Source of the DNA: Acidimicrobiaceae bacterium
GTDB lineage: Bacteria; Actinomycetota; Acidimicrobiia; Acidimicrobiales; RAAP-2
Direction: 5' to 3'
Length of the DNA stretch: 61,699 nt
Assembly (NCBI GenBank): GCA_003163875.1
Contig: PLRK01000028.1
Location: forward strand, 61,548 to 123,246
In this document: one piece after another, positions 1-8,698 of the stretch
How the letters are laid out: the number at the start of each line of letters is the position of its first letter
Numbering within the stretch: position 1 is the first letter of the stretch
The notes under the pieces: generated by a model
What the model saw: the letters and a program-made list of their open reading frames with translations, nothing else
Database searches by the model: none
What the model was told of the DNA's origin: nothing
Position numbers and translations under genes: made by a program

Positions 1-525
1 GAGGACCACCTCGTCAGTCCATTCACCCTTGACGAACTCATTTTCGATGAAGTGTGCTTCGCGCTGTAGGCCAATCTTCTCGAGCGCGCGAATCGAAGCA
101 GTATTTCTCGCGTCGCACCGTCCACATATGCGGTGTAGGTGGTAGTCGAAGAAACCGACGTCCAGTAATTCGCGGTATACCTCAACCGCGAGTCCTTGTC
201 CGTGTACTTCGGGGTGCAGTGACCCGCCCATCTCTCCTTGTCGATGTTCGTCGGTGCGCCACTTCAACATGAAATCCCCGACGAATCGGTTCGTGTCTCT
301 CAGCACGACGGCGACGAACAAAATGTTGTCCTCGCCAATCTCGATGGGTTGGTTTGTCTTTCGTTCCAACAATGCGCGCACGTCGTCTCGACTGCGAGGT
401 TCGCTGTAGAGATAACGGTTGACGTCGTCGCGTTCGTAGATGGATGCGAGCCCATCGAGGTCACCAGATTCAAAGTGGCGAAGAACGAGTCGTGACGTGT
501 GTCGTGGTGCCGAGAGCCGCGCCAT
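1..525 (-). CDS. GNAT family N-acetyltransferase, RimJ/RimL type (3' end cut by window edge)
   Basis: The minus-strand frame is open from an ATG at 525 to position 1, so 175 codons are visible and the C-terminus lies outside the window. It begins MARLSAPRHTSRLVLRHF, the usual RimJ-like opening in which a beta strand (RLVLRHF) precedes an acidic helix. About residues 80-150 contain FVGDFMLKW, HPEVHGQGLAVEVYRELL (acetyl-CoA pyrophosphate loop, degenerate Q/RxxGxG/A) and RICGRCDARNTASIRALEKIGL, the classic end of the GNAT fold. The family acetylates N-terminal or small-molecule amines with acetyl-CoA; the substrate cannot be told. It is divergent from the next gene, with an 18-bp inverted repeat between them. 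The family assignment is firm. Confidence 0.85.
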   Translation of the reverse strand, partial: MARLSAPRHTSRLVLRHFESGDLDGLASIYERDDVNRYLYSEPRSRDDVRALLERKTNQPIEIGEDNILFVAVVLRDTNRFVGDFMLKWRTDEHRQGEMGGSLHPEVHGQGLAVEVYRELLDVGFFDYHLHRICGRCDARNTASIRALEKIGLQREAHFIENEFVKGEWTDEVVL

Positions 526-527
526 TT

Positions 528-545
528 ACTCGTTCTAGTACGAGT
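528..545. promoter_or_regulatory. Inverted repeat in divergent GNAT/oxidoreductase spacer
   Basis: Perfect 6-bp arms ACTCGT and ACGAGT are separated by TCTAGT. The repeat lies immediately upstream of the GNAT start codon and on the 5' side of the oxidoreductase gene, where an operator for either gene could sit. The arms are short, so chance is possible. Confidence 0.3.
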
Positions 546-619
546 TCGTCCCGGCGTTGCGGTCGCTGCTGAGTACGCTCGACGTAGGCATCAAAAGCAC
601 AATTGCAATGGAGGAGAGC

Positions 620-1579
620 ATGACGAGTCCACTTCAATGGGGAATATTGAGCACGGGTGGCATCGCGCACACTTTCGCATCAGATCTCACTCACATCGAC
701 GAGGGTGTCATCGTGGCCGTGGGATCACGCGACCAGGCGTCCGCCGATACCTTCGGCGACCAGTTCAACGTGCCTGCTCGCTACGGCTCGTACGAGGATT
801 TAGTTGCCGACCAAGACGTCGAAGCAATCTACGTGGCGACACCACATCCGATGCATCATGAGAATACGCTGCTCGCCCTCGAACACGGTAAGCACGTTTT
901 GGTCGAGAAGGCTTTCACCATGAACGCGGGCGAAGCGCGTGACATCGTACGAGTGGCCCGCGAGAAAAACCTATTCGTCATGGAAGCGATGTGGACGAGA
1001 TTCCTTCCCCACGTTCAAGCGATTCGAGACTTGATAGACCGCGATGCGCTAGGGCCACTGGTGAGCGTCGAAGCTGACCACGGTAAGTACTTTGCACCCG
1101 ATCCAAAATTTCGCCTCTTCGCCCCCGAGCTCGGGGGTGGGGCGCTCTTAGACCTGGGCGTGTATCCGGTGTCGTTCGCGTCGATGTTGCTCGGCCAGCC
1201 GAACCGCGTGCTCGCGATGATCGACCCGGCGTTCACGGGCGTTGACGGGCAAACTTCGATGTTGTTCGGTTACGAGAGTGGAGCACAGGCGGTGTTGACC
1301 TGTACGTCGCGGGGTCGAAGTGCGACCAGGGCGTGCATCACGGGTGAGAAGGCCCGTATTGAGATCGATGGTGACTTCTACGCGCCTACCTCGTTCACGT
1401 TGATAGAACGAACGGGCAAACGCGATCGCTTCGACTTCTCGAGCGTGGGCCGGGGACTTCACTACGAAGCCCAAGAGGTCGCGCGATGTATCGAAGCGGG
1501 TCTGACCGAGAGTCCGCTCATGCCCCTCGACGAGAGCGTTGCGATCATGGAGACGATGGATAAGGTTCTTGCGAGTTGA
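620..1579 (+). CDS. Gfo/Idh/MocA family NAD(P)-dependent sugar dehydrogenase
   Basis: A 319-residue cytosolic oxidoreductase. The N-terminal Rossmann fold opens with WGILSTGGIAHTFASDL; the cofactor and catalytic region shows VLVEKAFTMNAGEA, where EK-A replaces the common EKP, and the C-terminal alpha/beta domain has FRLFAPELGGGALLDLGVYPV, typical of the dihydrodiol/D-xylose dehydrogenase branch. I chose ATG 620 because GGAGGAG lies just upstream and the Rossmann motif begins eight residues in; earlier in-frame starts at 557 and 608 would add an unconserved leader. The SMP-30 lactonase follows, so a likely role (inference) is oxidation of an aldose to its lactone. The sugar is not determined by sequence. 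Confidence 0.85.
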   Translation: MTSPLQWGILSTGGIAHTFASDLTHIDEGVIVAVGSRDQASADTFGDQFNVPARYGSYEDLVADQDVEAIYVATPHPMHHENTLLALEHGKHVLVEKAFTMNAGEARDIVRVAREKNLFVMEAMWTRFLPHVQAIRDLIDRDALGPLVSVEADHGKYFAPDPKFRLFAPELGGGALLDLGVYPVSFASMLLGQPNRVLAMIDPAFTGVDGQTSMLFGYESGAQAVLTCTSRGRSATRACITGEKARIEIDGDFYAPTSFTLIERTGKRDRFDFSSVGRGLHYEAQEVARCIEAGLTESPLMPLDESVAIMETMDKVLAS

Positions 1580-1972
1580 GTCGATAGCGTCGATGTCAGC
1601 TTGGAACGAGCGTCGAACCCGACGCACAAGTGGCCCAACGGTCGCGATTTTCCTGACTTGTGAAGTTTTGCGCAAGCTGTGGAAAACTTGTGCCTCGATT
1701 TAGTGAGTAATTGACAGGGGAAGACAAATTTCCGGTCGCTGCGCGACGCGCGGGACAGCTCAGTTGGTCGCGGCTAGGACGTTGGCCCAAAGATACGAGG
1801 ACCCCTGGGTCACGAGGACAAAGATGATCGGTATCGCTGCGAGACGGAAGATCGTGCATCACGTGGTCGTGCCCCCATGCGCTACGAGCATGCGCGGTAT
1901 CGTCAACGGTTCAAGCGATTAACAATGAGCGCAACTCATTGTTGCATCCACGCGCGCGAAAAAGGCACAGAC
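1580..1972. other. Intergenic region, 393 bp, with an operator-like palindrome
   Basis: No convincing gene lies here; short open frames on both strands lack family motifs. The stretch 1757-1768 reads like a tRNA D-arm but has no anticodon or T-arm around it. The one strong element is the 23-bp palindrome at 1921-1943. Confidence 0.6.
1921..1943. promoter_or_regulatory. Operator-like 23-bp palindrome upstream of the SMP-30 gene
   Basis: AACAATGAG and CTCATTGTT are perfect 9-bp inverted arms around CGCAA. Centre-to-centre geometry and position, 30 bp before the lactonase start at 1973, fit a dimeric repressor site such as those of TetR or GntR proteins. No regulator gene is in the window. Its presence argues against the longer in-frame starts at 1877 and 1925, which would place it inside the coding region. 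Confidence 0.55.
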
Positions 1973-2878
1973 ATGGTGAGTGAGTACGAGGCAGAGTGCG
2001 TATTCGAGTCGTCGTGTGATTTGGGCGAGTGCGCTCGGTGGGACGAGGTGCGTCACGAGCTCTCGTGGGTCGATGTCACGCAAGGTCGGTTTTTTCGCGC
2101 GAGCGTCGATCGCAGTGACGTGCGACTCGTTCGCACCTACCAACTCGAAGGATTTCTTGGGGCGGTCGCGCCCTTTCGCCAACGAAGTGACGGGTGGATC
2201 ATTGCGCGCCGTCGCACGATAGCGAGATTGAGTGTGGAAGGTGACGTCATTGAATTATGCGCTCCCGAGCCTGCGACGACCGTGGAAGTTCGAATGAACG
2301 ATGGCGCCTGTGACCCCTTCGGGCACTTCTGGATTGGCACGATGGCAATGGATGAAGTCTCGAGCGCGGGGAGTCTCTTTCGAGTGACGTCATTGAATTG
2401 CGAACGAGTGTTAGACGGCGTGACGATCTCAAATGGACTTGGTTGGAGTCCCGACGCTCGAAACCTTTATTACGTCGATAGTGGACCGGCGACGATTTTT
2501 CACTTCGACGTGGACTCGAACGGACAGATCAGCGGACGTCGTCCGTTCACGACCTTTCACGCGGGCGTCGACGGAGTGCCCGACGGTCTTTGCGTCGACG
2601 TCGAGGGAGCGCTGTGGGTGGCGATGTGGGATGGGGGAGAAGTTCGACGCTACGCACCCAACGGCGAACTACTTGCGAAGGTCCAACTCCCGGTTGATCG
2701 GCCGACGAGTTGTGCGATCGGGGGCACGAACGGCACGACGCTCTACGTGACAACGGCGCGCACGGGTCTGTCGCAATCGACGCTCGAAGGCCAGCCGCTC
2801 GCGGGGGGCATTTTCAGTGTTGACATCGGAGTGACGGGGCTTCCACTTAACGCCTTTGACCCCGAAGTGGTCTCCTGA
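1973..2878 (+). CDS. SMP-30/gluconolactonase/LRE-like protein
   Basis: A 301-residue six-bladed beta-propeller lactonase. SMP-30 hallmarks run in order: the metal-binding Glu in SSCDLGECARWDE near residue 18, MNDGACDPFGHFWIGTM with the metal-binding Asn, ISNGLGWSPDARNLYYVDS, DGLCVDVEGALWVAMWDG with the catalytic Asp, and PTSCAIGG followed by TLYVTTAR. Such enzymes hydrolyse aldonolactones in the cytosol using a divalent metal. ATG 1973 gives a normal family N-terminus; upstream in-frame ATGs cross the palindrome. Lying between a sugar dehydrogenase and an SDR, it probably opens the lactone made by the first enzyme (inference). Confidence 0.9.
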   Translation: MVSEYEAECVFESSCDLGECARWDEVRHELSWVDVTQGRFFRASVDRSDVRLVRTYQLEGFLGAVAPFRQRSDGWIIARRRTIARLSVEGDVIELCAPEPATTVEVRMNDGACDPFGHFWIGTMAMDEVSSAGSLFRVTSLNCERVLDGVTISNGLGWSPDARNLYYVDSGPATIFHFDVDSNGQISGRRPFTTFHAGVDGVPDGLCVDVEGALWVAMWDGGEVRRYAPNGELLAKVQLPVDRPTSCAIGGTNGTTLYVTTARTGLSQSTLEGQPLAGGIFSVDIGVTGLPLNAFDPEVVS

Positions 2879-2996
2879 GGACGAAGAGCGACGTCACGGA
2901 TCGACGTGGTGTCGTCGAGAGTTCCTCGTGCGAACACACTCGCGACGGCGACGACTCAAGTCCTCGATGGCAAGGATCATCGCTGTGAGGTCGCTC

Positions 2997-3002
2997 TAGT
3001 AT
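2997..3002 (+). promoter_or_regulatory. Leaderless -10 box (TAGTAT) for the SDR gene
   Basis: TAGTAT is followed by 7 nt and then ATG 3010, the spacing expected when transcription starts at the A of the start codon. Confidence 0.55.
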
Positions 3003-3009
3003 CGCAAGG

Positions 3010-3774
3010 ATGACTTCTTCGCTCGACGGTCGCACGGCGCTCGTCACTGGCGCGAGTCGCGGCATTGGGCTCGCCATCGCGCAGCGTCTCGTGCTGGCGG
3101 GTGCTCGCGTGGTGATCTCGTCGAGGCGGCAGGACAATTTGAATGAGGCCTTGGCAACATTCGATCGAGGAGCCTCGGTGCACGCGATTGCCGCACACGT
3201 GGGCACGCGCTCCGACGCCGATCGGCTCGTCATGCAGACCATAGAGCATTTTGGATCTCTCGACATACTCGTCAACAACGCAGCAACCAATCCGTACTTT
3301 GGTCCATTGGTCGACATCAGTGACTCACAGATGCAAAAGACCTATGAGGTCAATCAGACCTCGGTCCTCACCCACAGTGCCGCTGCGTGGCACCAATGGA
3401 TGAAAGAGCACGGTGGCGTGATTCTCAACGTCGCGTCGATTGGAGGATTGGGACCTGAACCAGGCATCGGGTGGTACAACGTCACCAAGGCTGCGGTGAT
3501 CCATCTCACCAAACAGCTGGCGTGGGAGTTAGGGCCCCATGTTCGAGTGAACGCCATCGCACCGGGTTTGGTGCGCACCGAACTCGCCCGTGGATTATGG
3601 GAGAACAACGAGGCCGACGTCGCTCGCCATATCCCGCTTGGACGCGTGGGCGAACCCGATGACATTGCGGGTATTGCCGAAGTGCTGGTGAGTGACCAGT
3701 CATCGTGGCTTACCGGTCAGGTCATCATCGTCGATGGCGGTACGACGAATCAGCCAACGGGAGGCGTCTCCTAA
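3010..3774 (+). CDS. Short-chain dehydrogenase/reductase (SDR)
   Basis: A 254-residue classical SDR. The cofactor motif TGASRGIG is at about residues 14-21, LVNNAAT at about 90, the catalytic Ser lies in NVASIGG, YNVTK carries the Tyr/Lys pair at about 156-160, and APGLVRTEL follows. The C-terminal segment DQSSWLTGQVIIVDGG is typical of the FabG/KduD-like group. The arginine pair after VVISS suggests NADP(H), an inference. With the upstream dehydrogenase and lactonase it could act on a sugar acid or polyol; fatty-acid or steroid substrates cannot be excluded. Its TAA overlaps the TAG of menE on the other strand in the tetranucleotide CTAA. Confidence 0.85.
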   Translation: MTSSLDGRTALVTGASRGIGLAIAQRLVLAGARVVISSRRQDNLNEALATFDRGASVHAIAAHVGTRSDADRLVMQTIEHFGSLDILVNNAATNPYFGPLVDISDSQMQKTYEVNQTSVLTHSAAAWHQWMKEHGGVILNVASIGGLGPEPGIGWYNVTKAAVIHLTKQLAWELGPHVRVNAIAPGLVRTELARGLWENNEADVARHIPLGRVGEPDDIAGIAEVLVSDQSSWLTGQVIIVDGGTTNQPTGGVS

Positions 3775-4880
3775 AGCAGCGAGGTGAGTTCGCCGCGACG
3801 AATCTTGCCGTTGCTGGTGCGAGGAATCGCCTTGACCCGCCGGACCTCCTTGGGCTTGGCCCAAGGTCCGAGTCGCTCGCTACTAAGTGCTCGAATCGCG
3901 GGTTCAAGACTCGCGGCGTCGCCAACGACCAGCGCGACGACGCGTTGGCCCCACTCGGGATCGTCCACACCAAGGACCGCGACGTCCTCAACTCCCGGAA
4001 CGCTCGCGATGATCGTCTCGAGATCCTCGGGCCAAATTTTTTCGCCACCCGTGTTGATCACGTAGCCGAGGCGACCGCGCACTGTCACTCGGCCGTTTGC
4101 TACGTCGCCAGCGTCGCCCGTGGGGAACCAATCATCACGACCATCAGATCCAATGATGCGTGGTCGAGCCTCATGACGATACGAGCGAAATAACGTGGGA
4201 GATCGCACGATGATTTGGCCATTCGCGCTCTCAACGTCAACGCCGGGTAGGGCGATCCCGTCATAGACCACGCCCGAACCAGTTTCAGTCATGCCCCACG
4301 TGGCGACGACGTTGGCGTCGACGGTACTTGGCGGACGCGCGCCTCCGAGGAGGACCCTTTCGTAGGCACTCAGATCGTGTCGGGCGAGCTGGGTTCGCAC
4401 CACGGCGATGTGGGTCGCACCATTTCGCACGCCGTTCGCGAGATCGTCGACGTCGCCCCACACGAGGGTGGCGTCCGCGAAAATCGAGCGCAACACAACG
4501 GCGAGACCTCCGATGTGGTTGGCGGGCAGACACGGGAACCACACGGGAGTTCTCGTACCGCGCAAAAACGATTGGGTGAGGGTCGCACTCGCGCTCAGCG
4601 CGGACCAGGACAACTGTGCGGCTTTGGGGGTGCCACTCGAGCCCGACGTCAAAATGACGAGTCCAATGTCGTCTTCAACCATGCGACCTTGGGGACGAAT
4701 AACGCGACCTTCGGGCGAAAGAATTTCTCCTGCACCCAAGAGTTCAAGTTCAGCCCTCGTTCGCGCGGAACTCACGCGTTGGTCGAGGACGCAAAACGGC
4801 GTGGCGGAATTCACGCATTCGCGAATGGAGCGTTCGAGTTCGAGTCCGAGCGCGAGGTCGAGGGCGAGCAAGGAACGCAC
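3771..4880 (-). CDS. menE: o-Succinylbenzoate-CoA ligase MenE
   Basis: A 369-residue ANL-superfamily adenylating enzyme that activates o-succinylbenzoate with ATP and CoA in menaquinone synthesis. The motifs are ILTSGSSGTPKAAQLSW (A3 P-loop), ATWGMTETGSG (A5), WFPTGDAGDV (A7), RGRLGYVINTGGEKIWPEDLE (hinge) and RTSNGKIRRGEL with the C-terminal catalytic Lys. The N-terminal domain is short, as is usual for MenE (about 350-370 residues) compared with 500-600 in general acyl-CoA ligases. The GTG at 4880 lies 6 nt behind TAATGT, a leaderless arrangement that fixes the start. menB and menA lie 2 kb away on the other strand, which supports the substrate call. Confidence 0.88.
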   Translation of the reverse strand: MRSLLALDLALGLELERSIRECVNSATPFCVLDQRVSSARTRAELELLGAGEILSPEGRVIRPQGRMVEDDIGLVILTSGSSGTPKAAQLSWSALSASATLTQSFLRGTRTPVWFPCLPANHIGGLAVVLRSIFADATLVWGDVDDLANGVRNGATHIAVVRTQLARHDLSAYERVLLGGARPPSTVDANVVATWGMTETGSGVVYDGIALPGVDVESANGQIIVRSPTLFRSYRHEARPRIIGSDGRDDWFPTGDAGDVANGRVTVRGRLGYVINTGGEKIWPEDLETIIASVPGVEDVAVLGVDDPEWGQRVVALVVGDAASLEPAIRALSSERLGPWAKPKEVRRVKAIPRTSNGKIRRGELTSLL

Positions 4881-4886
4881 TTAGTG

Positions 4887-4892
4887 ACATTA
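4887..4892 (-). promoter_or_regulatory. Leaderless -10 box (TAATGT) for menE
   Basis: Read on the minus strand, TAATGT is followed by CACTAA and then the GTG start codon at 4880. This matches the 6-nt spacing of the other leaderless starts in the window. Confidence 0.55.
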
Positions 4893-4930
4893 GGTCCCTG
4901 CGACTAGTTTTGATGGAAAGGGGGCTCCAC

Positions 4931-5320
4931 GTGGCGTCAATTCGACACGAGATTCGCATCAACGCTGCGCCCGACAAGGTCTGGAACGTCGTGACGCGTC
5001 CCGAGTCGATTCCCGAGTGGTTCCCCGGCATCGACTCGTGCACGGTAGATGGCAATGTGCGCGTCATCAAGACCCACATGGGTCTCGAGATGCCCGAGAA
5101 AATTTTGACCAATGACTCACTCGCGCGACGATTTGCGTACCAAATCACGGCCCCCCTCTACCGATTCCACCTGGGCGTGATCGACGTGCTCGAAATTGGT
5201 CCCGGCGATTCGCTGTGTGTGTATTCGACCACGGCGGAGCCCGACACGCTGGCACTGATTATCGCGGGTGGCACCGTGGGTGCGTTAGAAGAGATCAAAC
5301 GAATCGCTGAGACTTCATAG
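4931..5320 (+). CDS. SRPBCC (START/polyketide cyclase-like) small protein
   Basis: A 129-residue protein with the typical SRPBCC opening IRHEIRINAAPDKVWNVVTRPESIPEWFPGID, where a beta strand is followed by APxxVW and a conserved W/F pair, and a long C-terminal helix (GALEEIKRIAET). The fold makes a hydrophobic cavity for lipids or polyketides; no catalytic residues identify a reaction. GTG 4931 is preferred over TTG 4910 or ATG 4913 because AAAGGGGG at 4917-4924 stands at ribosome-binding distance and the fold begins right after it. The sulfatase starts 7 nt downstream, so the two are probably co-transcribed. Confidence 0.72.
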   Translation: MASIRHEIRINAAPDKVWNVVTRPESIPEWFPGIDSCTVDGNVRVIKTHMGLEMPEKILTNDSLARRFAYQITAPLYRFHLGVIDVLEIGPGDSLCVYSTTAEPDTLALIIAGGTVGALEEIKRIAETS

Positions 5321-5327
5321 GAGACAC

Positions 5328-6902
5328 ATGGGACGAAAAATTCTCTTTATCACGACCGATCAGCAGCGCTACGACACGCTTGGCGTCAACGGTGGAGTTC
5401 TGTCGCGTACCCCAGTGCTGGACGGTCTCGCGAAGGAGGGGATTCGCTACGAACGTTGTCAACCCACGTCGGTCGTGTGCATGCCATCTCGCGCGTCGAT
5501 GCTGACGGGCCAATTTCCTTCGACGCATGGTGCCTGGATGAACGGCGTCCCTTTGGCCGTTGACGCTCCTTCGGTCGCCGAGAATTTGCACGATGCCGGC
5601 TACGCCACCGCACTGATTGGTAAGGCGCACTTCGAACCCTTCATGGATCCCTTCGGACGATTTGCCGAGAATTCACTCGCAAGTTTAGGCGTGCCAACAA
5701 TCGAGCAGCCGTGGTTTGACGGGCGTCGCGGCGTGCATCGAGGTTTCGATTATCTCGAGTTCGCCACGCACGGCGTCATGGGACCGCTTCACTACGCGCG
5801 ATGGATGATCGCCCATCATCCCGAGGCGCTCGGAGGGTTCTATCAGGTCGTCGACAACGAATTGAACGTGAACGCAGCTGGAGGAGGCGACACCGGAGCG
5901 CCACAAGTGAAATTCAACGAGGTCGAACGAGATTGGTACCACACTGACTGGGTCGCTGAACGAACGATGTCGTGGTTGAATGCGCAATCTGACGATCGAG
6001 ACTGGTTTTGTTGGATGAGTTTTCCAGACCCTCATCATCCGTGGGACCCACCAAAGTCAGAGATCTCTCGCGTGCCCTGGCGCGACGTCGATCTTCCTGC
6101 GAACTATCCAGCGAAGGCGAGCGATCGCGAAACGATTATTGATCAAAAAGCACGACACTGGCGCGCGTGGTACGACGGTCGCCTCGTCTCGAACTACGAG
6201 GCTCCCGCAAAATGGGTGCCCGCCACACTGACGTCTGACCAGGTACGTGAAGTCAACGCGCTCAATGCGGTCGAAGTCGAGCTCATAGACGAGGCGATTG
6301 GCCGTGTTATGGCACTCATCGAACAGAAAGGCTGGGGCGACGACGTTGACGTCATTTTCACCACCGACCACGGCGAATTTCAAGGTGATTTCGGATTTCT
6401 CTTCAAGGGCCCTTATCACGTTGACGCGTTGATGCGTCTTCCACTTATTTGGCGACCAGCACGATCAACAAAAATCGCCCCAAGCGTGGTCAGCGCCCCC
6501 GTGAGCTTGGTCTCTCTCGCCGCGACCTTTCTTTCGGTCGCGGGACAACCCGCGCCTTCGTGGGCTGAAGGTGACGTGTTGCCCCTCAGTAACGACGACG
6601 CGCTGGTCTTGGGACATGACGCCACGATCACTGAATGGGATTCGTCGCTCTTTGGCGTCGACGTGCACGTGCGCACCGTCCTTACGCACGAGTTCCTCTA
6701 CAGCGAATATGGACCCGGCACCCTGCACGAAGGGACCGAAGGCGAACTCTACGACCTTTCCGATGACCCTTTGCAACGCGTTAATCGCTTTGAAGACCCT
6801 GCATATTTCAGTGCGCGTGCCACGCTGCACGAGCGACTCATCGCACACGAAGAGCGACCCGGTGAGCGGGCGACACCAGGTGTGTTGATGGCACCGGTGT
6901 GA
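5328..6902 (+). CDS. Type I sulfatase (formylglycine-dependent), cytosolic
   Basis: A 524-residue alkaline-phosphatase-superfamily sulfatase. The metal-binding Asp and Gln are in FITTDQQRYDTLG at residues 11-12. The formylglycine motif is CMPSR at 51-55 within VVCMPSRASMLTGQ, so Cys51 would be oxidised by a formylglycine-generating enzyme, which is not in this window. TTDHGEFQGDFGFLFKGPY further on carries the second metal Asp/His pair and the Lys. No signal peptide is visible, so the enzyme should be cytosolic and act on an imported sulfate ester such as choline sulfate, a sulfated sugar or an aryl sulfate; the substrate is undetermined. AGGAG precedes ATG 5328. Confidence 0.9.
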   Translation: MGRKILFITTDQQRYDTLGVNGGVLSRTPVLDGLAKEGIRYERCQPTSVVCMPSRASMLTGQFPSTHGAWMNGVPLAVDAPSVAENLHDAGYATALIGKAHFEPFMDPFGRFAENSLASLGVPTIEQPWFDGRRGVHRGFDYLEFATHGVMGPLHYARWMIAHHPEALGGFYQVVDNELNVNAAGGGDTGAPQVKFNEVERDWYHTDWVAERTMSWLNAQSDDRDWFCWMSFPDPHHPWDPPKSEISRVPWRDVDLPANYPAKASDRETIIDQKARHWRAWYDGRLVSNYEAPAKWVPATLTSDQVREVNALNAVEVELIDEAIGRVMALIEQKGWGDDVDVIFTTDHGEFQGDFGFLFKGPYHVDALMRLPLIWRPARSTKIAPSVVSAPVSLVSLAATFLSVAGQPAPSWAEGDVLPLSNDDALVLGHDATITEWDSSLFGVDVHVRTVLTHEFLYSEYGPGTLHEGTEGELYDLSDDPLQRVNRFEDPAYFSARATLHERLIAHEERPGERATPGVLMAPV

Positions 6903-6910
6903 TTCACCGG

Positions 6911-6916
6911 TAGCGT
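6911..6916 (+). promoter_or_regulatory. Leaderless -10 box (TAGCGT) for menB
   Basis: TAGCGT is followed by 7 nt and ATG 6924. It would drive menB-menA as a leaderless transcript and favours ATG 6924 over the in-frame GTG at 6915. Confidence 0.45.
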
Positions 6917-6923
6917 GGTCGTC

Positions 6924-7817
6924 ATGTCTGACACTGTTATCCATGGATCGCCACTCGACCCGGTCGAAGAGTTTCGATCGTGGCCCTTACCGAACTTCGA
7001 ACGCCGAGGTGACTATCAGGACATCATCTTCGAAGTTAGTGAGGGAATCGCACGCATCACGATCAACCGACCCGAGCGGCGCAACGCCTTTCGTCCTCAG
7101 ACCTTGTTTGAACTCGCGCGCGCTTTCGAAGCCGCGCGAGACGACATCAGCGTGGGAGCCGTCATCCTCACTGGTGCGGGACCTGACGCATTTTGCTCAG
7201 GCGGCGACCAGAAAATACGGGGCGATGACGGCTACATCGGTGACGACGAGGTCGCCCAGCAAGGTGTGGGACGTCTTAACGTCTTGGATCTTCAGATACA
7301 GATCCGTAGGCTTCCCAAGCCAGTTATCGCACAGATTGCCGGGTACGCGATAGGCGGAGGACACATTCTCCATTTGGTATGCGACCTCTCGATCGCAGCG
7401 GACAACGCTCGTTTCGGACAGACCGGTCCAAAGGTTGGTTCCTTCGATGGTGGGTACGGTTCGTCGCTCCTGGCGAGGACTATTGGTCTCAAGAGAGCCA
7501 AAGAAGTGTGGTTCCTGTGTCGCCAGTACGACGCACCGCAGGCTCTCGAGTGGGGCCTTGTAAATACAGTGGTGCCTCTCGCCGCTCTCGAGAGCGAGAC
7601 CATCGCGTGGTGTCGCCAGATCCTCACGTTGTCACCGATTGCTCTTCGAATGCTCAAGGCGGGATTCAACGCCGCCGACGACGGTCTCGCTGGTGTCCAG
7701 CAACTCGCGGGTGACGCGACGATGTTGTTCTACATGTCCGAGGAAGGACAAGAAGGTCGTAACGCATTCGTCGAGCATCGAAAGCCAGACTTCTCGAAGT
7801 TTCCCAAGCGACCATGA
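6924..7817 (+). CDS. menB: 1,4-Dihydroxy-2-naphthoyl-CoA synthase MenB
   Basis: A 297-residue crotonase-fold enzyme that closes the second ring of the naphthoquinone (OSB-CoA to DHNA-CoA). MenB rather than a generic enoyl-CoA hydratase is indicated by the long N-terminal arm, [21 protein letters not shown] in the oxyanion region, [33 protein letters not shown] and the C-terminal [12 protein letters not shown]. All are MenB signatures, and the GGDQK loop replaces the usual GADL. ATG 6924 fits the leaderless promoter. The TGA overlaps the menA ATG (ATGA), so the two are translationally coupled. Confidence 0.95.
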   Translation: MSDTVIHGSPLDPVEEFRSWPLPNFERRGDYQDIIFEVSEGIARITINRPERRNAFRPQTLFELARAFEAARDDISVGAVILTGAGPDAFCSGGDQKIRGDDGYIGDDEVAQQGVGRLNVLDLQIQIRRLPKPVIAQIAGYAIGGGHILHLVCDLSIAADNARFGQTGPKVGSFDGGYGSSLLARTIGLKRAKEVWFLCRQYDAPQALEWGLVNTVVPLAALESETIAWCRQILTLSPIALRMLKAGFNAADDGLAGVQQLAGDATMLFYMSEEGQEGRNAFVEHRKPDFSKFPKRP

Positions 7818-8698
7818 CCTCTCAACCGCAGACGACGGTTCCAGGGCCGTATCGTCGCTGGGTAATGGCGTCGCGTCCGCGAACGTTTCCCGTGGCTTTA
7901 GTGCCCGTCGGCGTGGGTGCCGCACTCGTGCGACCGGCGAGTATTGAATGGCTCAACACATTGTCCTGCATCGTGGTGGCCCTTGCGCTCCAAATAGGCA
8001 CGAACTTCGCAAACGACTATTCCGACGGCGTACGCGGAACCGACAGCGTGCGAGTCGGCCCCTTTCGACTCACCGCGTCGAAACTCGTCGACGCATCTCG
8101 GGTGCGACTTGCCGCGTGGTCCTTCTTCGCAATTGCCGGGGTTGCAGGTTTGCTCCTCTCGTCACGCACGTCGTGGTGGCTTGTCGCAATTGGCGTGAGC
8201 GCGGTCCTTGCTGGTTGGTTCTATACAGGTGGCCCCCGTCCGTATGGCTATTTCGGTTTTGGCGAAGTCTTCGTACTTGCGTATTTTGGTTTCGTTGCGA
8301 CGGTGGGCACGACCTACGTGCAACATGGGTCCATATCAGGGTCGTCGTGGTGGTTCGGTGCGGCAACGGGGTTCATGGCGTGTGCGGTCTTGGAGGCGAA
8401 TAACCTTCGTGACGTCGACAATGACCGCGAAGTGCGCAAGCTCACACTCGCGGCGCGACTCGGGCGGGAGAAAGCCCCGTGGCTCTACCTCGCGTGTGTC
8501 GCGGGAATAGTTACGGGCATCGTCGTCGGTGGTGAAGCACTCATTGGTGCACTGGCGCTTGTTGTGTACGCGCGTCCACTGCGCTGGGCATTCTCGAAAC
8601 GTTCGGGGAGAGAATTGCTTGGTCTCTTAAAAGAGACGGCGCGCGCGCAATTGATTCTTGGCGCGGTCTTGGTCGTGACGTTTTTCATCACTCGCTAG
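7814..8698 (+). CDS. menA: 1,4-Dihydroxy-2-naphthoate polyprenyltransferase MenA
   Basis: A 294-residue UbiA-superfamily membrane prenyltransferase that joins DHNA to a polyprenyl diphosphate, giving demethylmenaquinone. The first Asp-rich motif is [14 protein letters not shown] (about residues 62-75) with GPFRLTAS after it, typical of MenA; the second is [14 protein letters not shown] (about 195-208). About eight hydrophobic helices follow the UbiA pattern. It starts in the ATGA overlap with menB. A methyltransferase (MenG) to finish menaquinone is not in the window. An AT-rich gap follows with no strong terminator. Confidence 0.95.
   Translation: MTSQPQTTVPGPYRRWVMASRPRTFPVALVPVGVGAALVRPASIEWLNTLSCIVVALALQIGTNFANDYSDGVRGTDSVRVGPFRLTASKLVDASRVRLAAWSFFAIAGVAGLLLSSRTSWWLVAIGVSAVLAGWFYTGGPRPYGYFGFGEVFVLAYFGFVATVGTTYVQHGSISGSSWWFGAATGFMACAVLEANNLRDVDNDREVRKLTLAARLGREKAPWLYLACVAGIVTGIVVGGEALIGALALVVYARPLRWAFSKRSGRELLGLLKETARAQLILGAVLVVTFFITR

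Noticed and set aside
1751..1810. tRNA-like stretch (AGCTCAGTTGGT at 1757-1768 looks like a D-arm)
   Set aside because: No anticodon stem, T-arm (GTTCGAATC) or acceptor stem can be folded around it, so neither a tRNA nor a tRNA-end attachment site is supported.
4377..4907. 176-residue plus-strand ORF opposite menE
   Set aside because: menE carries complete ANL motifs on the other strand; this frame has none.
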